Part shown: positions 46,680-55,433 of the stretch, piece by piece | Position numbering within the stretch: the stretch's first letter is position 1 | Layout: every line of letters starts with the position of its first letter | NCBI GenBank assembly: GCA_031546815.1 | Contig: JAVBJV010000010.1 | Location: forward strand, 62,001 to 126,000 | From: JAVBJV01 sp031546815 | Lineage (GTDB): Bacteria; Pseudomonadota; Alphaproteobacteria; Acetobacterales; Acetobacteraceae | Reading direction: 5' to 3' | DNA: 64,000 bases | Translations under genes and position numbers: made by a program | Notes under the pieces: generated by a model | The model's database searches: none | Told to the model about the DNA's origin: nothing | The model's input: only the letters and a program-made list of their open reading frames with translations

Positions 46680-46961
46680 TTAGCGGTAATAACCACGTCC
46701 ATAATTTCCTCGGCCGTAATATCCACGCCCACCACCTTGGTAGCGGGGCTGCGGGGCGTAATACCCACCGCCACCGTAGTAGCCGCCTCCGTTGGAATAA
46801 CGGGGGCCGTTGTCGGAAGCTCCGGCTGCAATCAGCCCGCCCGCTGCGCCAACCCCGGCCCCCAGCAGGGCCGAGTTCGCGTAGTTGATCGAACCGTCCG
46901 GGTTCTGGCAGGCCGCCATCAGCAGCATGGCAGAAAGAGCTAGAAAGGGTTTGAAGCGCAT
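46680..46961 (-). CDS. Small lipoprotein with glycine zipper and Gly/Tyr-rich tail
   Basis: The 93-residue protein has a lipobox in LLMAACQ, so it is probably lipid-anchored. A glycine-zipper segment (LLGAGVGAAGGLIAAGA) and a low-complexity Gly/Tyr/Arg-rich tail of about 40 residues follow. Such proteins are common in alphaproteobacterial envelopes, with roles in outer-membrane stability suspected. The start is the ATG at 46961. It faces away from the DUF533-like gene. Confidence 0.8.
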   Translation of the reverse strand: MRFKPFLALSAMLLMAACQNPDGSINYANSALLGAGVGAAGGLIAAGASDNGPRYSNGGGYYGGGGYYAPQPRYQGGGRGYYGRGNYGRGYYR

Positions 46962-47058
46962 GGTGCGTCTCCTTGGATTACAGGAAGGACACTGACGGCC
47001 ATAGCGGGTGAAAGCATGGTCGGATTGTGGCTTTTTTCTTGCACTTGGTGACGGAACA

Positions 47059-47104
47059 TTACAGCCGCACCGCAGCGGAATGCCCGTTGGGCACGGTGCT
47101 GTAA
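47059..47104 (+). other. Structured hairpin in the leader of the DUF533-like gene
   Basis: A left arm TTACAGC-CGC-ACCG pairs with CGGTGCTGTAA, with CGC bulged out. Inside, TGCCC-GTT-GGGCA forms a second stem stacked against it. It lies about 80 bases upstream of the ATG, so if transcribed it would be a strong RNA structure. Function unknown. Confidence 0.5.
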
Positions 47105-47185
47105 ATATTTTCTCGTGTTCGTTGGCGTGGTTTTTGAGTAAACGCACATCACCCACATCCAAAGCGTGTGGGGTGGAGAAGACGA

Positions 47186-47869
47186 ATGGACGCACGGGAT
47201 ATTGAACGGATGCTGGGTGCAGTGCTGGGTGGAGGCGCACGTTCGCCACGCCGCAGGACGACGCAGGCGCGTACAGCGGGATACAGCGCCCCACGCAGCA
47301 TGAATTCCGTTCTGGCGATGGTTCTTGGTGTCGGTGCCAAGGCAGTGGTGGACTATATGACCCGCAAGCCGTCCTCGGAACCGGCGCCGTCATCGCGCCC
47401 GCAGGATCTGCAACCCGGCCCGGCGCGCAGTGTGCCGCAGGGCGGGCACTCCCCCTGGGGCCAGACGACCGAGCAGGCGCCACAGGCCCAGGGGCCGTCC
47501 TCCGATACGGCCGAACCGCTGCTGCTGTTGCGTGTCGCCATTGCGGCGGCCAAGGCGGATGGCGTTCTGGATGCGGAAGAGCGCGCCCACATCGCTGCCC
47601 AGCTCGATTCAGCAGGTTTGGTCGAACGCGAGCGCGATTTCGTGCTGAACGACCTGCAGAACCCGATCACCATCGAGGAAATCGCCCGTTCCGTGCGTGA
47701 CCCGATGCTGGCGGCACAGGCCTATGCGACGGCATTTGCCACGATGGACGCCATCGAGGCACCCGAACGCGACTGGCTGAACCGCCTGGCGACCAAGCTG
47801 CGGCTGGATGCCCCGGCTATTACGGCGATCGAAGCGCGGCTAGCGCCGTCCGCGCCCGGCAATGCGTAG
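47186..47869 (+). CDS. DUF533/TerB-like membrane-associated protein
   Basis: The 227-residue protein has an N-terminal region with an Arg-rich stretch and a hydrophobic helix (MNSVLAMVLGVGAKAVVDYM, about 39-58). A Pro/Ser-rich linker leads to a C-terminal helical domain (about 105-225), rich in acidic residues: LLLRVAIAAAKADGVLDAEERAHI. This resembles YebE/DUF533, a TerB-like family of the inner membrane. The start ATG follows TGGAGAAG. Its last 30 bases overlap the convergent next gene. Confidence 0.82.
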   Translation: MDARDIERMLGAVLGGGARSPRRRTTQARTAGYSAPRSMNSVLAMVLGVGAKAVVDYMTRKPSSEPAPSSRPQDLQPGPARSVPQGGHSPWGQTTEQAPQAQGPSSDTAEPLLLLRVAIAAAKADGVLDAEERAHIAAQLDSAGLVERERDFVLNDLQNPITIEEIARSVRDPMLAAQAYATAFATMDAIEAPERDWLNRLATKLRLDAPAITAIEARLAPSAPGNA

Positions 47870-48250
47870 GACGATCACCCCGAATCCGGCGGCAACCAGC
47901 GCACCGATCACCAGCAGGAGCCGCAGGCGGCTCTGAATGGCTTCGGACTGGTGCAGGAAGAACGCCCGGCTTTCGGCGCGTGCGACCTGTATCGCCGCCA
48001 GCGGGTCGGGGGCTTCCAGCGCCTTGGCGGCGTCGCCCAGCGGCAGGCGGAGCGCAGCCAGTTCGTTGCTCTGCCCACCGGTGCGCAACAAGGTCTCGGC
48101 CGTTTGCAGGGCCGAATCGCGCGAGGCCCAGCGGGCATGCGGTAATGCCACGGCATAGGTCGCAAACAGCCCGATCAGGGCTACAACTGCGAAGCTAGCG
48201 ACCAGAAAACCGGCCCAGACGGCGAAACCTGAAGAATTACGTTCATTCAT
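47840..48250 (-). CDS. Small two-helix membrane protein of unknown function
   Basis: The 136 residues have one membrane helix at about 12-33, a periplasmic helical region of about 75 residues rich in Ala and Leu, and a second helix at about 110-130, then a short Arg tail. The shape is like the sensor part of a receptor with nothing behind it. I do not recognise a family. It overlaps the 3' end of the preceding gene on the opposite strand. Confidence 0.6.
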   Translation of the reverse strand: MNERNSSGFAVWAGFLVASFAVVALIGLFATYAVALPHARWASRDSALQTAETLLRTGGQSNELAALRLPLGDAAKALEAPDPLAAIQVARAESRAFFLHQSEAIQSRLRLLLVIGALVAAGFGVIVLRIAGRGRR

Positions 48251-48274
48251 GGTATGGTTTTACGGTCCTTTGTG

Positions 48275-48303
48275 TTGACAGCGCCAGCCCTGATCCCTAA
48301 TAC
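48275..48303 (+). promoter_or_regulatory. Strong sigma70-type promoter of the L36 gene
   Basis: An exact -35 box TTGACA (48275-48280) is separated by 17 bases from TAATAC (48298-48303). This is the clearest sigma70 promoter in the window. Transcription would begin near 48310, about 20 bases before the start codon, fitting high expression of a ribosomal protein. Confidence 0.82.
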
Positions 48304-48330
48304 CGGCGCTTCAAATTCAGAGTGCGTGTG

Positions 48331-48456
48331 ATGAAGATCAGAAACAGCCTGAAGTCGGCCAAGATCCGCGACAAGGACAACCGCGTTGTTCGTCGCCATG
48401 GTCGCGTTTACGTGATTAACAAGAAGAACCCGCGTATGAAGGTGCGTCAGGGCTAA
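48331..48456 (+). CDS. rpmJ: Ribosomal protein L36, zinc-free paralogue type
   Basis: A 41-residue protein, shorter than most gene finders expect. Translation begins MKIRNSLKSAK, and the end is INKKNPRMKVRQG, matching the longer YkgO-type L36. The zinc-binding Cys/His set of ordinary L36 is absent. It has its own strong promoter and a terminator-like hairpin. Zinc-free paralogues commonly replace the zinc form when zinc is low, but in many alphaproteobacteria this is the only copy; which applies here cannot be seen. Confidence 0.93.
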   Translation: MKIRNSLKSAKIRDKDNRVVRRHGRVYVINKKNPRMKVRQG

Positions 48457-48497
48457 CAAGCCCGCGCGGCTACTCAGGTTTTTACTTGGCATTTAAG

Positions 48498-48527
48498 CCA
48501 CGCTCTGTTTGTTCGGGGCGTGGTTTT
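48498..48527 (+). terminator. Terminator after the L36 gene
   Basis: CCACGC and GCGTGG form a 6-bp stem with a 14-base loop, followed by TTTTA. It lies 41 bases after the L36 stop. Confidence 0.75.
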
Positions 48528-48607
48528 ATGCTTTGTGGCGCTTGCTTTAAGTAACCCCGAAGATCATCCTTAGCGGTGGCATTTCAAATATAAGGGGGGA
48601 GGGAAAC

Positions 48608-50023
48608 ATGCTGACTCTACCCGAACCAAAACAGAATATCTTGGCGCAGCGCGATGCCATTATCGCGGGATTGAGCGCCCTGCTACCGGCGGCGAACGTG
48701 ATCGGCGAGGAAACACGCCTGCGTCCGTATGAAACCGACGGGTTATCCGCATACCGGCAGATCCCACTTGCGGTTGTGCTGCCCGAGAACACCGCCCAGG
48801 TGGCGGCTGTGCTGCGTTATTGCCATCAGATGGGCATACGGGTCATCCCGCGCGGCGCGGGCACTAGCCTGTCGGGCGGCGCGCTGCCTCTGGCGGATGC
48901 GGTGGTGATCGGTCTGATGAAGATGAATCATATCATCAAGATCGACTACGAAAACCGCTGCGCCACGGTCGAGGCAGGCGTCACCAATATCGGCATCACC
49001 AAGGCGATGGAGAGCGACGGGTTCTTCTATGCCCCCGATCCCTCCAGCCAGCTGGCTTGCATGATTGGCGGCAACGTCGCGATGAATTCGGGTGGCGCGC
49101 ATTGCCTGAAATACGGTGTCACGGCGAATAACCTGCTCGGCCTGAAGATCGTCACCATCGAGGGCGAGGTGATCGATATCGGCGGGGAATATCTGGACAC
49201 GCCAGGCTACGACTGGCTGGGGCTGCTGACCGGCAGCGAAGGCCAGCTGGCAATCGTCACCGAAGTCACCGTGCGCATCCTGCGCGCCGCCGAAGGTGCG
49301 CGTGCGATGCTGGCTGCGTTCGACGCGATCGAAACGGCGGGACGCGCCGTCGATGCGATCATCGGATCGGGCATCATCCCGGTGGCGCTGGAATTCATGG
49401 ACAAGCCCTGCATCCACGCGTGCGAGGCTTTCGCCCATGCAGGCTATCCCATGGACGCCGAGGCGATGCTGATCATCGAGGTCGAGGGATCGCAGGCCGA
49501 GCAGGACATGCTGCTGGACCGCATTCGCGGCATCTGCGCGCAGTTCAATCCGATCAGCATGAACGTGGCGGAGACCGCGGAGCAGTCGGCAGCGATCTGG
49601 AAGGGGCGCAAGGGCGCGTTCGGCGCGGTCGGGCGGATCAGCCCGGATTATCTGTGCATGGACGGCACCATCCCGACCTCGCGCCTGCCGGACACGCTGA
49701 AGCGCATCAGCGAGATGAGCGTGCAATACGGACTGGCCGTCGCCAACGTGTTCCATGCAGGCGATGGCAATCTGCATCCACTGATCATGTTCGACGCCAA
49801 CAACCCCGAGAGCTTCCACAAGGCCGAGGCGTTTGGCGCCGACATCCTGAAGCTGTGTGTCGAGGTGGGCGGCTGCCTGACGGGTGAGCACGGGGTCGGT
49901 GTCGAGAAGCGCGACCTGATGACGGTGCAGTTCAACCCGACCGAACTGGCACAGCAGAAGCGCATCAAGACAGCGTTCGATCCCGACTGGCTTTTGAATC
50001 CGGCCAAGGTGTTTCCGCTATGA
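48608..50023 (+). CDS. glcD: Glycolate oxidase FAD subunit
   Basis: Oxidises glycolate (or a related 2-hydroxyacid) to glyoxylate. The 471-residue protein has the FAD-binding PCMH core VIPRGAGTSLSGGALPLADAVVIGL and the C-terminal VFHAGDGNLHPLIMFD and GGCLTGEHGVGVEKRDLM motifs typical of GlcD. Ribosome site GGGAGGGAAA precedes the ATG. glcE overlaps its stop (ATGA). GlcD-related lactate enzymes exist, but the GlcDEF set is complete. Confidence 0.94.
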   Translation: MLTLPEPKQNILAQRDAIIAGLSALLPAANVIGEETRLRPYETDGLSAYRQIPLAVVLPENTAQVAAVLRYCHQMGIRVIPRGAGTSLSGGALPLADAVVIGLMKMNHIIKIDYENRCATVEAGVTNIGITKAMESDGFFYAPDPSSQLACMIGGNVAMNSGGAHCLKYGVTANNLLGLKIVTIEGEVIDIGGEYLDTPGYDWLGLLTGSEGQLAIVTEVTVRILRAAEGARAMLAAFDAIETAGRAVDAIIGSGIIPVALEFMDKPCIHACEAFAHAGYPMDAEAMLIIEVEGSQAEQDMLLDRIRGICAQFNPISMNVAETAEQSAAIWKGRKGAFGAVGRISPDYLCMDGTIPTSRLPDTLKRISEMSVQYGLAVANVFHAGDGNLHPLIMFDANNPESFHKAEAFGADILKLCVEVGGCLTGEHGVGVEKRDLMTVQFNPTELAQQKRIKTAFDPDWLLNPAKVFPL

Positions 50024-51219
50024 ACACGCAGACGATGACCATGGAAACTCCAGCAGACGAAGCCGCGATTGCGGCGCTGGTGAGCGATGCCAACGCATCT
50101 GGCTCGACGCTGACGATCGAGGGCAACGGCAGCAAGCGTGGCATGCTGCACGCGAAGGCGGGTGCGCGTCTTCTGTCCACGCAGAAGCACGCGGGCATCA
50201 CGCTGTATTCACCGCAGGAACTGGTGCTGTCGGCACGCGCCGGAACCGAACTGCGCGAGATTGAAGCGGCTCTGACCGTGAAGGGCCAGCATCTGATTTC
50301 CGAACCGCCGGATCTGTCCTGGATGTTCCGTGGCGGCGCGCAGACTCTGGGTGGCGTTGTGGCGTGCAACCTGTCCGGACCGCGCCGGATCGCCCTGGGG
50401 GCGACGCGCGATCATGTGCTGGGCGTGCGCGCGGTCAACGGTCTGGGCGAGGTGATCCGCTCGGGTGGGCGCGTGCTGAAGAACGTGACCGGGCTGGATC
50501 TGTGCAAGCTGCTGACCGGCAGCTACGGCACGCTGGGTGTGCTGACCGAGGTGACGCTGAAGGTGCTGCCCGCTGCGCAGACCTCGGGCACCATTGCGAT
50601 TTACAAACAGGATGCGGCGTCTGCGGTTGCGGCACTCTCGGCTGGGCTTGGGTCGCCCTATGGGGTGACGGGGGCGGCGTATCTGCCGGTGGAAGCCGCG
50701 CAGCAGCTGGGGATGGATAATTCCGTCACACTGTTGCGTCTTGAAGACTTCGCGGAATCGGTCGCCTATCGTGGCGCGTGGTTACAGGAAAGCCTGAAGC
50801 ATTTCGGCGATGTCGTGCTGATCAACGATGCGCAGAAAAGCGAGGCGATCTGGCGTGCGGTGCGCGATGCACTGATGCTGGTGCCAAAGGCGGACGAGGC
50901 GATCTGGCGTGTCTCCGTGCGCCCGACATCGGGGCCCGATGTGATGGCCGCGCTGCCTGCTTTGGGTGCGCGTGGGTTCATGGACTGGGGTGGCGGGCTG
51001 GTTTGGATTGCAGGACCAGCGACGGCCGAAGTGCACGCCGCCATATCTGCCACAGCGGCGCTGGCGGGCGGCGTGTGGGCGTTGCTGCGCGGCCCGGATG
51101 CGTTGCGCAATGCAGTTGCCGTTGTTCCGCCGGAACCTGCGGCACTGGCACGTATCACGACGCGTGTGCAGGCGGCGATGGATCCGCAGAACGTGTTTGC
51201 CCGCAAGGGAGCTGTGTGA
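50020..51219 (+). CDS. glcE: Glycolate oxidase FAD-binding subunit
   Basis: The 399-residue second flavin subunit has LTIEGNGSKRGML, a weaker PCMH domain (LSARAGTELREIEAALTVKGQHLISEPPD) and GGRVLKNVTGLDLCKLLTGSYGTLGVLTEVTLKVLP, all typical of GlcE. Its start overlaps glcD by four bases, and its stop overlaps the glcF start by one base (TGATG). It has no signal peptide and works in a cytoplasmic complex at the membrane. Confidence 0.93.
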   Translation: MNTQTMTMETPADEAAIAALVSDANASGSTLTIEGNGSKRGMLHAKAGARLLSTQKHAGITLYSPQELVLSARAGTELREIEAALTVKGQHLISEPPDLSWMFRGGAQTLGGVVACNLSGPRRIALGATRDHVLGVRAVNGLGEVIRSGGRVLKNVTGLDLCKLLTGSYGTLGVLTEVTLKVLPAAQTSGTIAIYKQDAASAVAALSAGLGSPYGVTGAAYLPVEAAQQLGMDNSVTLLRLEDFAESVAYRGAWLQESLKHFGDVVLINDAQKSEAIWRAVRDALMLVPKADEAIWRVSVRPTSGPDVMAALPALGARGFMDWGGGLVWIAGPATAEVHAAISATAALAGGVWALLRGPDALRNAVAVVPPEPAALARITTRVQAAMDPQNVFARKGAV

Positions 51220-52505
51220 TGCAGACCAATTTCACGGACGAACAGCTGAAAGACCCGGCGATCTCGGTCGCCAACAGCATTCTGCGCACCTGCGTGCATT
51301 GCGGTTTCTGCACCGCGACGTGCCCGACCTTTGTGCTGCTGGGGGACGAACTGGATTCTCCGCGCGGGCGTATCTATCTGATCAAGGACATGCTGGAACG
51401 CGGCGTGCCCGCAACCGAACAGGTTGTGCGCCATGTGGATCGCTGCCTGTCCTGTCTGGCCTGCATGACGACATGCCCGTCGGGGGTGAACTACATGCAT
51501 CTGGTCGACCACGCGCGACGCCATATCGAGGAAACCTACAAGCGCCCGCTGAAGGATCGCCTGATGCGCGGGATGCTGGCGTGGCTGTTGCCGTATCCGT
51601 CGCGCTTCCGCGTTGCGATGCGCCTCGGCGGTCTGGCGCGCCCGTTCCGCGCGCTGATGCCGAAGCGCCTGCGGGCAATGCTGGAACTGATGCCGGCATC
51701 ACTGCCGGCGCAGATTGCGGTGGATACTACGCCGGTCGAAAAACCGCGCGCGCGTGTGGCACTGCTGGCCGGGTGTGCGCAGACTGTGCTGGACCCCGAG
51801 ATCAACGCTGCCACACGGCGTTTGCTGGCGCGTATGGGGGTCGAGGTGATCGTCCCGCCGGAAGCCGGGTGCTGTGGTGCGTTGACCCACCATATGGGCA
51901 AGCACGATTCCGCCATGTCGTTCGCGCGCGCCAACATCGAAGCCTGGTCGCGTGAGATCGACGGCGCAGGGCTGGATGCGGTGATCATCAACACCTCGGG
52001 CTGCGGCACGACCGTGAAGGATTACGGCTTCATGTTCCGCACCGAGGACGATGCGATCCGCGCCAAGGCTGAAAAGATCTCGGCGCTGGCGATGGACATC
52101 AGTGAATTTCTGGTGCGCATGAATTATGCGCCAACGCGTGAAGCACCGGATCTGACGGTTGCCTATCACGCAGCGTGCAGCTTGCAGCACGGTCAGAAGA
52201 TTACTGCAGAACCGAAAATGCTGCTGAAATCTGCCGGATTCAGGATTGTGGAACCGACCGATCCGCATCTGTGTTGCGGGTCTGCGGGGACGTACAACAT
52301 GCTGCAACCCGAACTGTCCGGGCAGCTGCGTACGCGCAAGCTGGAAACGCTGAAGCGCAAGAACCCGGATGTGATCGCCGCCGGAAATATCGGCTGCATG
52401 ATGCAGCTTTCTGGCGATGGCATACCGGTGGTGCATACGGTGGAACTGCTCGACTGGATGGCGGGCGGGCCGGAACCGGTCGGGCTGCGGGGCAAGGCCG
52501 CGTGA
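51219..52505 (+). CDS. glcF: Glycolate oxidase iron-sulfur subunit
   Basis: The 428-residue protein passes electrons to the quinone pool. Two 4Fe-4S sites appear as Cys25/28/31/35 and Cys76/79/82/86. Two CCG domains follow, with PPEAGCCGALTHH and LCCGSAGTYNM typical of GlcF. The start shares a base with the glcE stop. A long open frame upstream is a shadow of glcE. Downstream, a GTG start overlaps the stop as GTGA. Confidence 0.94.
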   Translation: MQTNFTDEQLKDPAISVANSILRTCVHCGFCTATCPTFVLLGDELDSPRGRIYLIKDMLERGVPATEQVVRHVDRCLSCLACMTTCPSGVNYMHLVDHARRHIEETYKRPLKDRLMRGMLAWLLPYPSRFRVAMRLGGLARPFRALMPKRLRAMLELMPASLPAQIAVDTTPVEKPRARVALLAGCAQTVLDPEINAATRRLLARMGVEVIVPPEAGCCGALTHHMGKHDSAMSFARANIEAWSREIDGAGLDAVIINTSGCGTTVKDYGFMFRTEDDAIRAKAEKISALAMDISEFLVRMNYAPTREAPDLTVAYHAACSLQHGQKITAEPKMLLKSAGFRIVEPTDPHLCCGSAGTYNMLQPELSGQLRTRKLETLKRKNPDVIAAGNIGCMMQLSGDGIPVVHTVELLDWMAGGPEPVGLRGKAA

Positions 52506-53047
52506 AGCGACGCAGCGTTCTGCTGGTGTTCCTCTGCGTTCCGGTGGCTGCGTTCGCGCAGAATCGGACAGAGGATCTCGGCCAGCTCTACACCGCGCTG
52601 AAAGCCGCCGAGACGGATGACGAAGCCACGCTGATCGTGGCTCGCATCTGGCAAGCGTGGATGAAAACGGCATCTCCCGCAGCGGCGCTGCTGTCCCAGC
52701 GCGGCAGTCGCAATATGGAGTCCGAGACATGGGATGAAGCTGCGGACGACTTTACGGCAGCCATCGATCTGTCGCCCGACTGTGTGGATAGCTGGTACCG
52801 ACGCGCACAGGCCTATGTGGGGGCAGGGAATATCGATAACGCGATGCTGGATATCCAGCAGGTGCTGCGCCGTGATGAACGTCACTTTGCCGCACTGGAT
52901 CTGCTGGCGCTGTTGAACGAAGAACGGCGCGATCTTCCCGCCGCGTTACGCGCGCTTGAAGCGGCAGTGGCGGTTTATCCGCGCATGCAGAATGGTCAGT
53001 CCCGTGTGGAAGAACTGCGCCGCAAGGTGCACGGGCAGGCGCTGTAA
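52502..53047 (+). CDS. Exported TPR-like protein coupled to glcF
   Basis: The 181-residue protein starts at a GTG overlapping the glcF stop (GTGA). It has a signal peptide (KRRSVLLVFLCVPVAAFAQ) and three helical TPR-like repeats, the clearest around AADDFTAAIDLSPDCVDSWYRRAQAYVGAGNIDNAMLDIQQVLRRDERHFAALDLLALL. It probably binds another protein in the periplasm. Its place directly behind glcF suggests co-expression, but a link to glycolate use is not established. Confidence 0.75.
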   Translation: MKRRSVLLVFLCVPVAAFAQNRTEDLGQLYTALKAAETDDEATLIVARIWQAWMKTASPAAALLSQRGSRNMESETWDEAADDFTAAIDLSPDCVDSWYRRAQAYVGAGNIDNAMLDIQQVLRRDERHFAALDLLALLNEERRDLPAALRALEAAVAVYPRMQNGQSRVEELRRKVHGQAL

Positions 53048-53048
53048 C

Positions 53049-53543
53049 TCACGCGTCGGCGAGCTTCGCCCAGCGTTCGTGATCGCACCACACACCGCCG
53101 ATCTTCAGATAACGCGGCGAGAAACCTTCCTTGCGGAACCCAAGCCGCTGCACCAGCGCGATGGAACGTGCATTATCCGGCTGGATATTGGCTTCCAGAC
53201 GATGCAGTCCAAGATCCTCGAACGCAAAGCGGATTGCCTGCTGCATGGCCACCGTCATCAGACCGTGCCCGGCAATGCCCGCCATGCTCCAGTAGCCGAG
53301 ATACGCACTGCAGAAAGCCCCGGCAACGATCTCGTTCAGATTGATGATGCCAACCACGGCATCCGGCGTGCGTGCCACCAGCCCGATACAGGGGCCGGTT
53401 GTCTGACGGGCCATCCAGGTGTCGAACCCCGCCTGATCGGTGAAGGGCGCGACGAACGGATAATGATGGGTACGACTGTCGAGGTGTGCCGCGATCAGAT
53501 CGGCGGCGTCGGCGCGGGTGGCGCGGGCGATCGTCACCTGCAC
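53049..53543 (-). CDS. GNAT family N-acetyltransferase (RimJ/RimL-like)
   Basis: The 164-residue protein begins at GTG (VQVTIARATRADAADL), which is the family-like start, right after the upp stop. The CoA-binding LGYWSMAGIAGHGLMTVAMQQAIRFAFEDLGLHRLEANIQPDNARSIALVQRLGFRKEG is typical of RimJ/RimL. The substrate is unknown. An ATG 36 bases upstream would overlap upp. It is the last gene of the minus-strand run. Confidence 0.82.
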   Translation of the reverse strand: MQVTIARATRADAADLIAAHLDSRTHHYPFVAPFTDQAGFDTWMARQTTGPCIGLVARTPDAVVGIINLNEIVAGAFCSAYLGYWSMAGIAGHGLMTVAMQQAIRFAFEDLGLHRLEANIQPDNARSIALVQRLGFRKEGFSPRYLKIGGVWCDHERWAKLADA

Positions 53544-53547
53544 GGTG

Positions 53548-54171
53548 TTACAGCGTGCCGAATGTGCGATCGCCTGCATCGCCAAGACCGGGCACGATGT
53601 AGCCATTCTCGTTCAGGCTTTCATCGACCGAGACAGTCCAGACTGCCACATCCGGATGCGCGGCCTTCAGCGTGCGAATGCCTTCCGGCGCGGCGAGGAT
53701 CGATGCGAAACGGATATTGCGCACCCCCGCTTTCTTCAACCGCGAGACAGCCGCAACCGCCGTATTCCCCGTCGCCAGCATCGGGTCGAGCACGATGGCA
53801 CCGCGCTGTGTGATGTCGGCCGGGGCCTTGAAATAATACTCGACCGCTTCCAGCGTGGTGTGATCGCGGTACGCACCGATATGCGCGATCGGCGCATCGG
53901 CGATGATGTCGAGGAACCCTTCGACCAACCCTTCGCCCGCCCGCAGTACCGACACCAGACACGGCACCGGCGCCGCCAGCACGGGGGCCATCATCGGCGA
54001 GACCGGTGTCGTGATGGGCGTGCGCGTGATGGGCAGATCGCGCGTCACTTCTACGGCCAGCAACACGGCCAGTTCACGCATTGTGCGGCGAAACACCGGC
54101 GTGGTGGTTTCAACCCGCCGCAGCTGGGTCAGCTTAACCTGGGCGAGAGGGTGTTCAACGATATGTGTCAT
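53548..54171 (-). CDS. upp: Uracil phosphoribosyltransferase
   Basis: Salvages uracil to UMP with PRPP. The 207 residues hold LVSVLRAGEGLVEGFLDIIADAPIAHIGAYRDHTTLEAVEYY, the PRPP loop VLDPMLATGNTAVAA and the C-terminal GYIVPGLGDAGDRTFGT uracil-binding end. The start shares one base with the stop of the OmpA-like gene (TGATG), so a salvage enzyme is translationally coupled to envelope genes. Confidence 0.95.
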   Translation of the reverse strand: MTHIVEHPLAQVKLTQLRRVETTTPVFRRTMRELAVLLAVEVTRDLPITRTPITTPVSPMMAPVLAAPVPCLVSVLRAGEGLVEGFLDIIADAPIAHIGAYRDHTTLEAVEYYFKAPADITQRGAIVLDPMLATGNTAVAAVSRLKKAGVRNIRFASILAAPEGIRTLKAAHPDVAVWTVSVDESLNENGYIVPGLGDAGDRTFGTL

Positions 54172-55430
54172 CAGCGATCCGTCAGCCGGATTTCGATCCG
54201 GCGGTTGCGTGCAAAGGCTTCGGGCGAGCTGCCCGGATCGATCGGCTGGAATTCGCCGAATCCGGCGGCGGCCAGACGGTTGGGTGGCACACCTTCGGCC
54301 GCCAGCAGCTTCACCACATTGATGGCGCGCTGGGTCGAAAGCTCCCAGTTCGAGGCAAAGCTGCGTGCAACGGGCGTGCGGTCGGCGTGCCCATCGATGC
54401 GCATTACCCAGGGCAGATCGGCTGGCAATTGCGTCATCAGTTCCTTCAGCGTGGTGGCAAGGCGACGGATCTGTTCCTGCCCGGCCTCGCTGAGGTCCGC
54501 ATTGCCGACGGGGAACAGAACTTCGCTCTGGAAGACAAACCGGTCGCCGACGATCTGGATGCCCGGACGATTGCCCAGAACGTCGCGCAGACGCCCGAAG
54601 AAGTCCGAACGGTAACGCTGCAATTCCTCGACCCGCTGTGCCAGTGCGGCGTTCAGGCGGCTGCCCAGATTGGCGATCTGCGCGGCCTTGTCGCGGTCTG
54701 CCGCTTCCGAGACTTCCAGCGCGGTGGAGATCTGCGACAGTTGGGCACGCAGCTCCTCCATTTGTCGGTTGAGCAGCGCCACCTGTGCACGGGCGCTTTC
54801 CGACAGGCGACGTTCGTCGGCAAGCTGCGCGTTGAGCGCGGCCTGACGTTCTTCGTCGGTCATGTTGCGAGCGGCGGCATCCTGCGCCCGGCGTTCAAGC
54901 TCGTCGCGCAGGGCGGTCAGCGCACGCACCTGATCGGCCAGACTGGTGGCCTCGCGCGCCTGGGCCTCGGCCTGTTCGCGCGTGGTGTTCAGCGTTTCTT
55001 CCAGCGTGCGGGACTGGGTTGTTGCATCGGAGAGCTGCCCGCTGAGGCGATCGCGTTCGCTGCGCAGTGAATCGCGTTCACTGGCGGTGGCTGCCTGTTC
55101 GGTGCGCAAGGTGGTGAGCTGCTGCGTGAGTGTATCGCGCGCGGTTGTCATGCTCTGCAGGTCGCGTGTGAGTTGCGAGAGCGACAGGCGCAGCTCCTGG
55201 GTCTGCCCGCGTTCCAGCGCCAGCACGCTGGTCAGTTCCGAGATCTGCTGGTTCAGCCGGTCCAGTGCCCTGTCGCGCCCGGACAGTGCCGCCGTCAGAA
55301 ATCCCTGTGCGCTGACGAAGACCATCAGTACGAACACGATGACCATCAGCAGAACGGACAGCGCATCCACATAGCCGGGCCAGGCATCAAGCCCGTTGCC
55401 GTGTCCTCTGCGTGATGACCGGGATGCCAT
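54171..55430 (-). CDS. MotB/OmpA-like peptidoglycan-binding protein with coiled coil
   Basis: The 419-residue protein has one membrane helix near the N-terminus (about 20-44, ALSVLLMVIVFVLMVFVSAQG) with an acidic Asp before it, as in MotB/ExbD. A long coiled coil (about 55-270) leads to a C-terminal OmpA domain (about 290-415) with the peptidoglycan-binding pattern RIDGHADRTPV and NRRIEIRL. It pairs with the TolQ/MotA-like protein three bases upstream. A stator-type complex is inferred. It overlaps upp by one base. Confidence 0.85.
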   Translation of the reverse strand: MASRSSRRGHGNGLDAWPGYVDALSVLLMVIVFVLMVFVSAQGFLTAALSGRDRALDRLNQQISELTSVLALERGQTQELRLSLSQLTRDLQSMTTARDTLTQQLTTLRTEQAATASERDSLRSERDRLSGQLSDATTQSRTLEETLNTTREQAEAQAREATSLADQVRALTALRDELERRAQDAAARNMTDEERQAALNAQLADERRLSESARAQVALLNRQMEELRAQLSQISTALEVSEAADRDKAAQIANLGSRLNAALAQRVEELQRYRSDFFGRLRDVLGNRPGIQIVGDRFVFQSEVLFPVGNADLSEAGQEQIRRLATTLKELMTQLPADLPWVMRIDGHADRTPVARSFASNWELSTQRAINVVKLLAAEGVPPNRLAAAGFGEFQPIDPGSSPEAFARNRRIEIRLTDR

Positions 55431-55433
55431 GCC

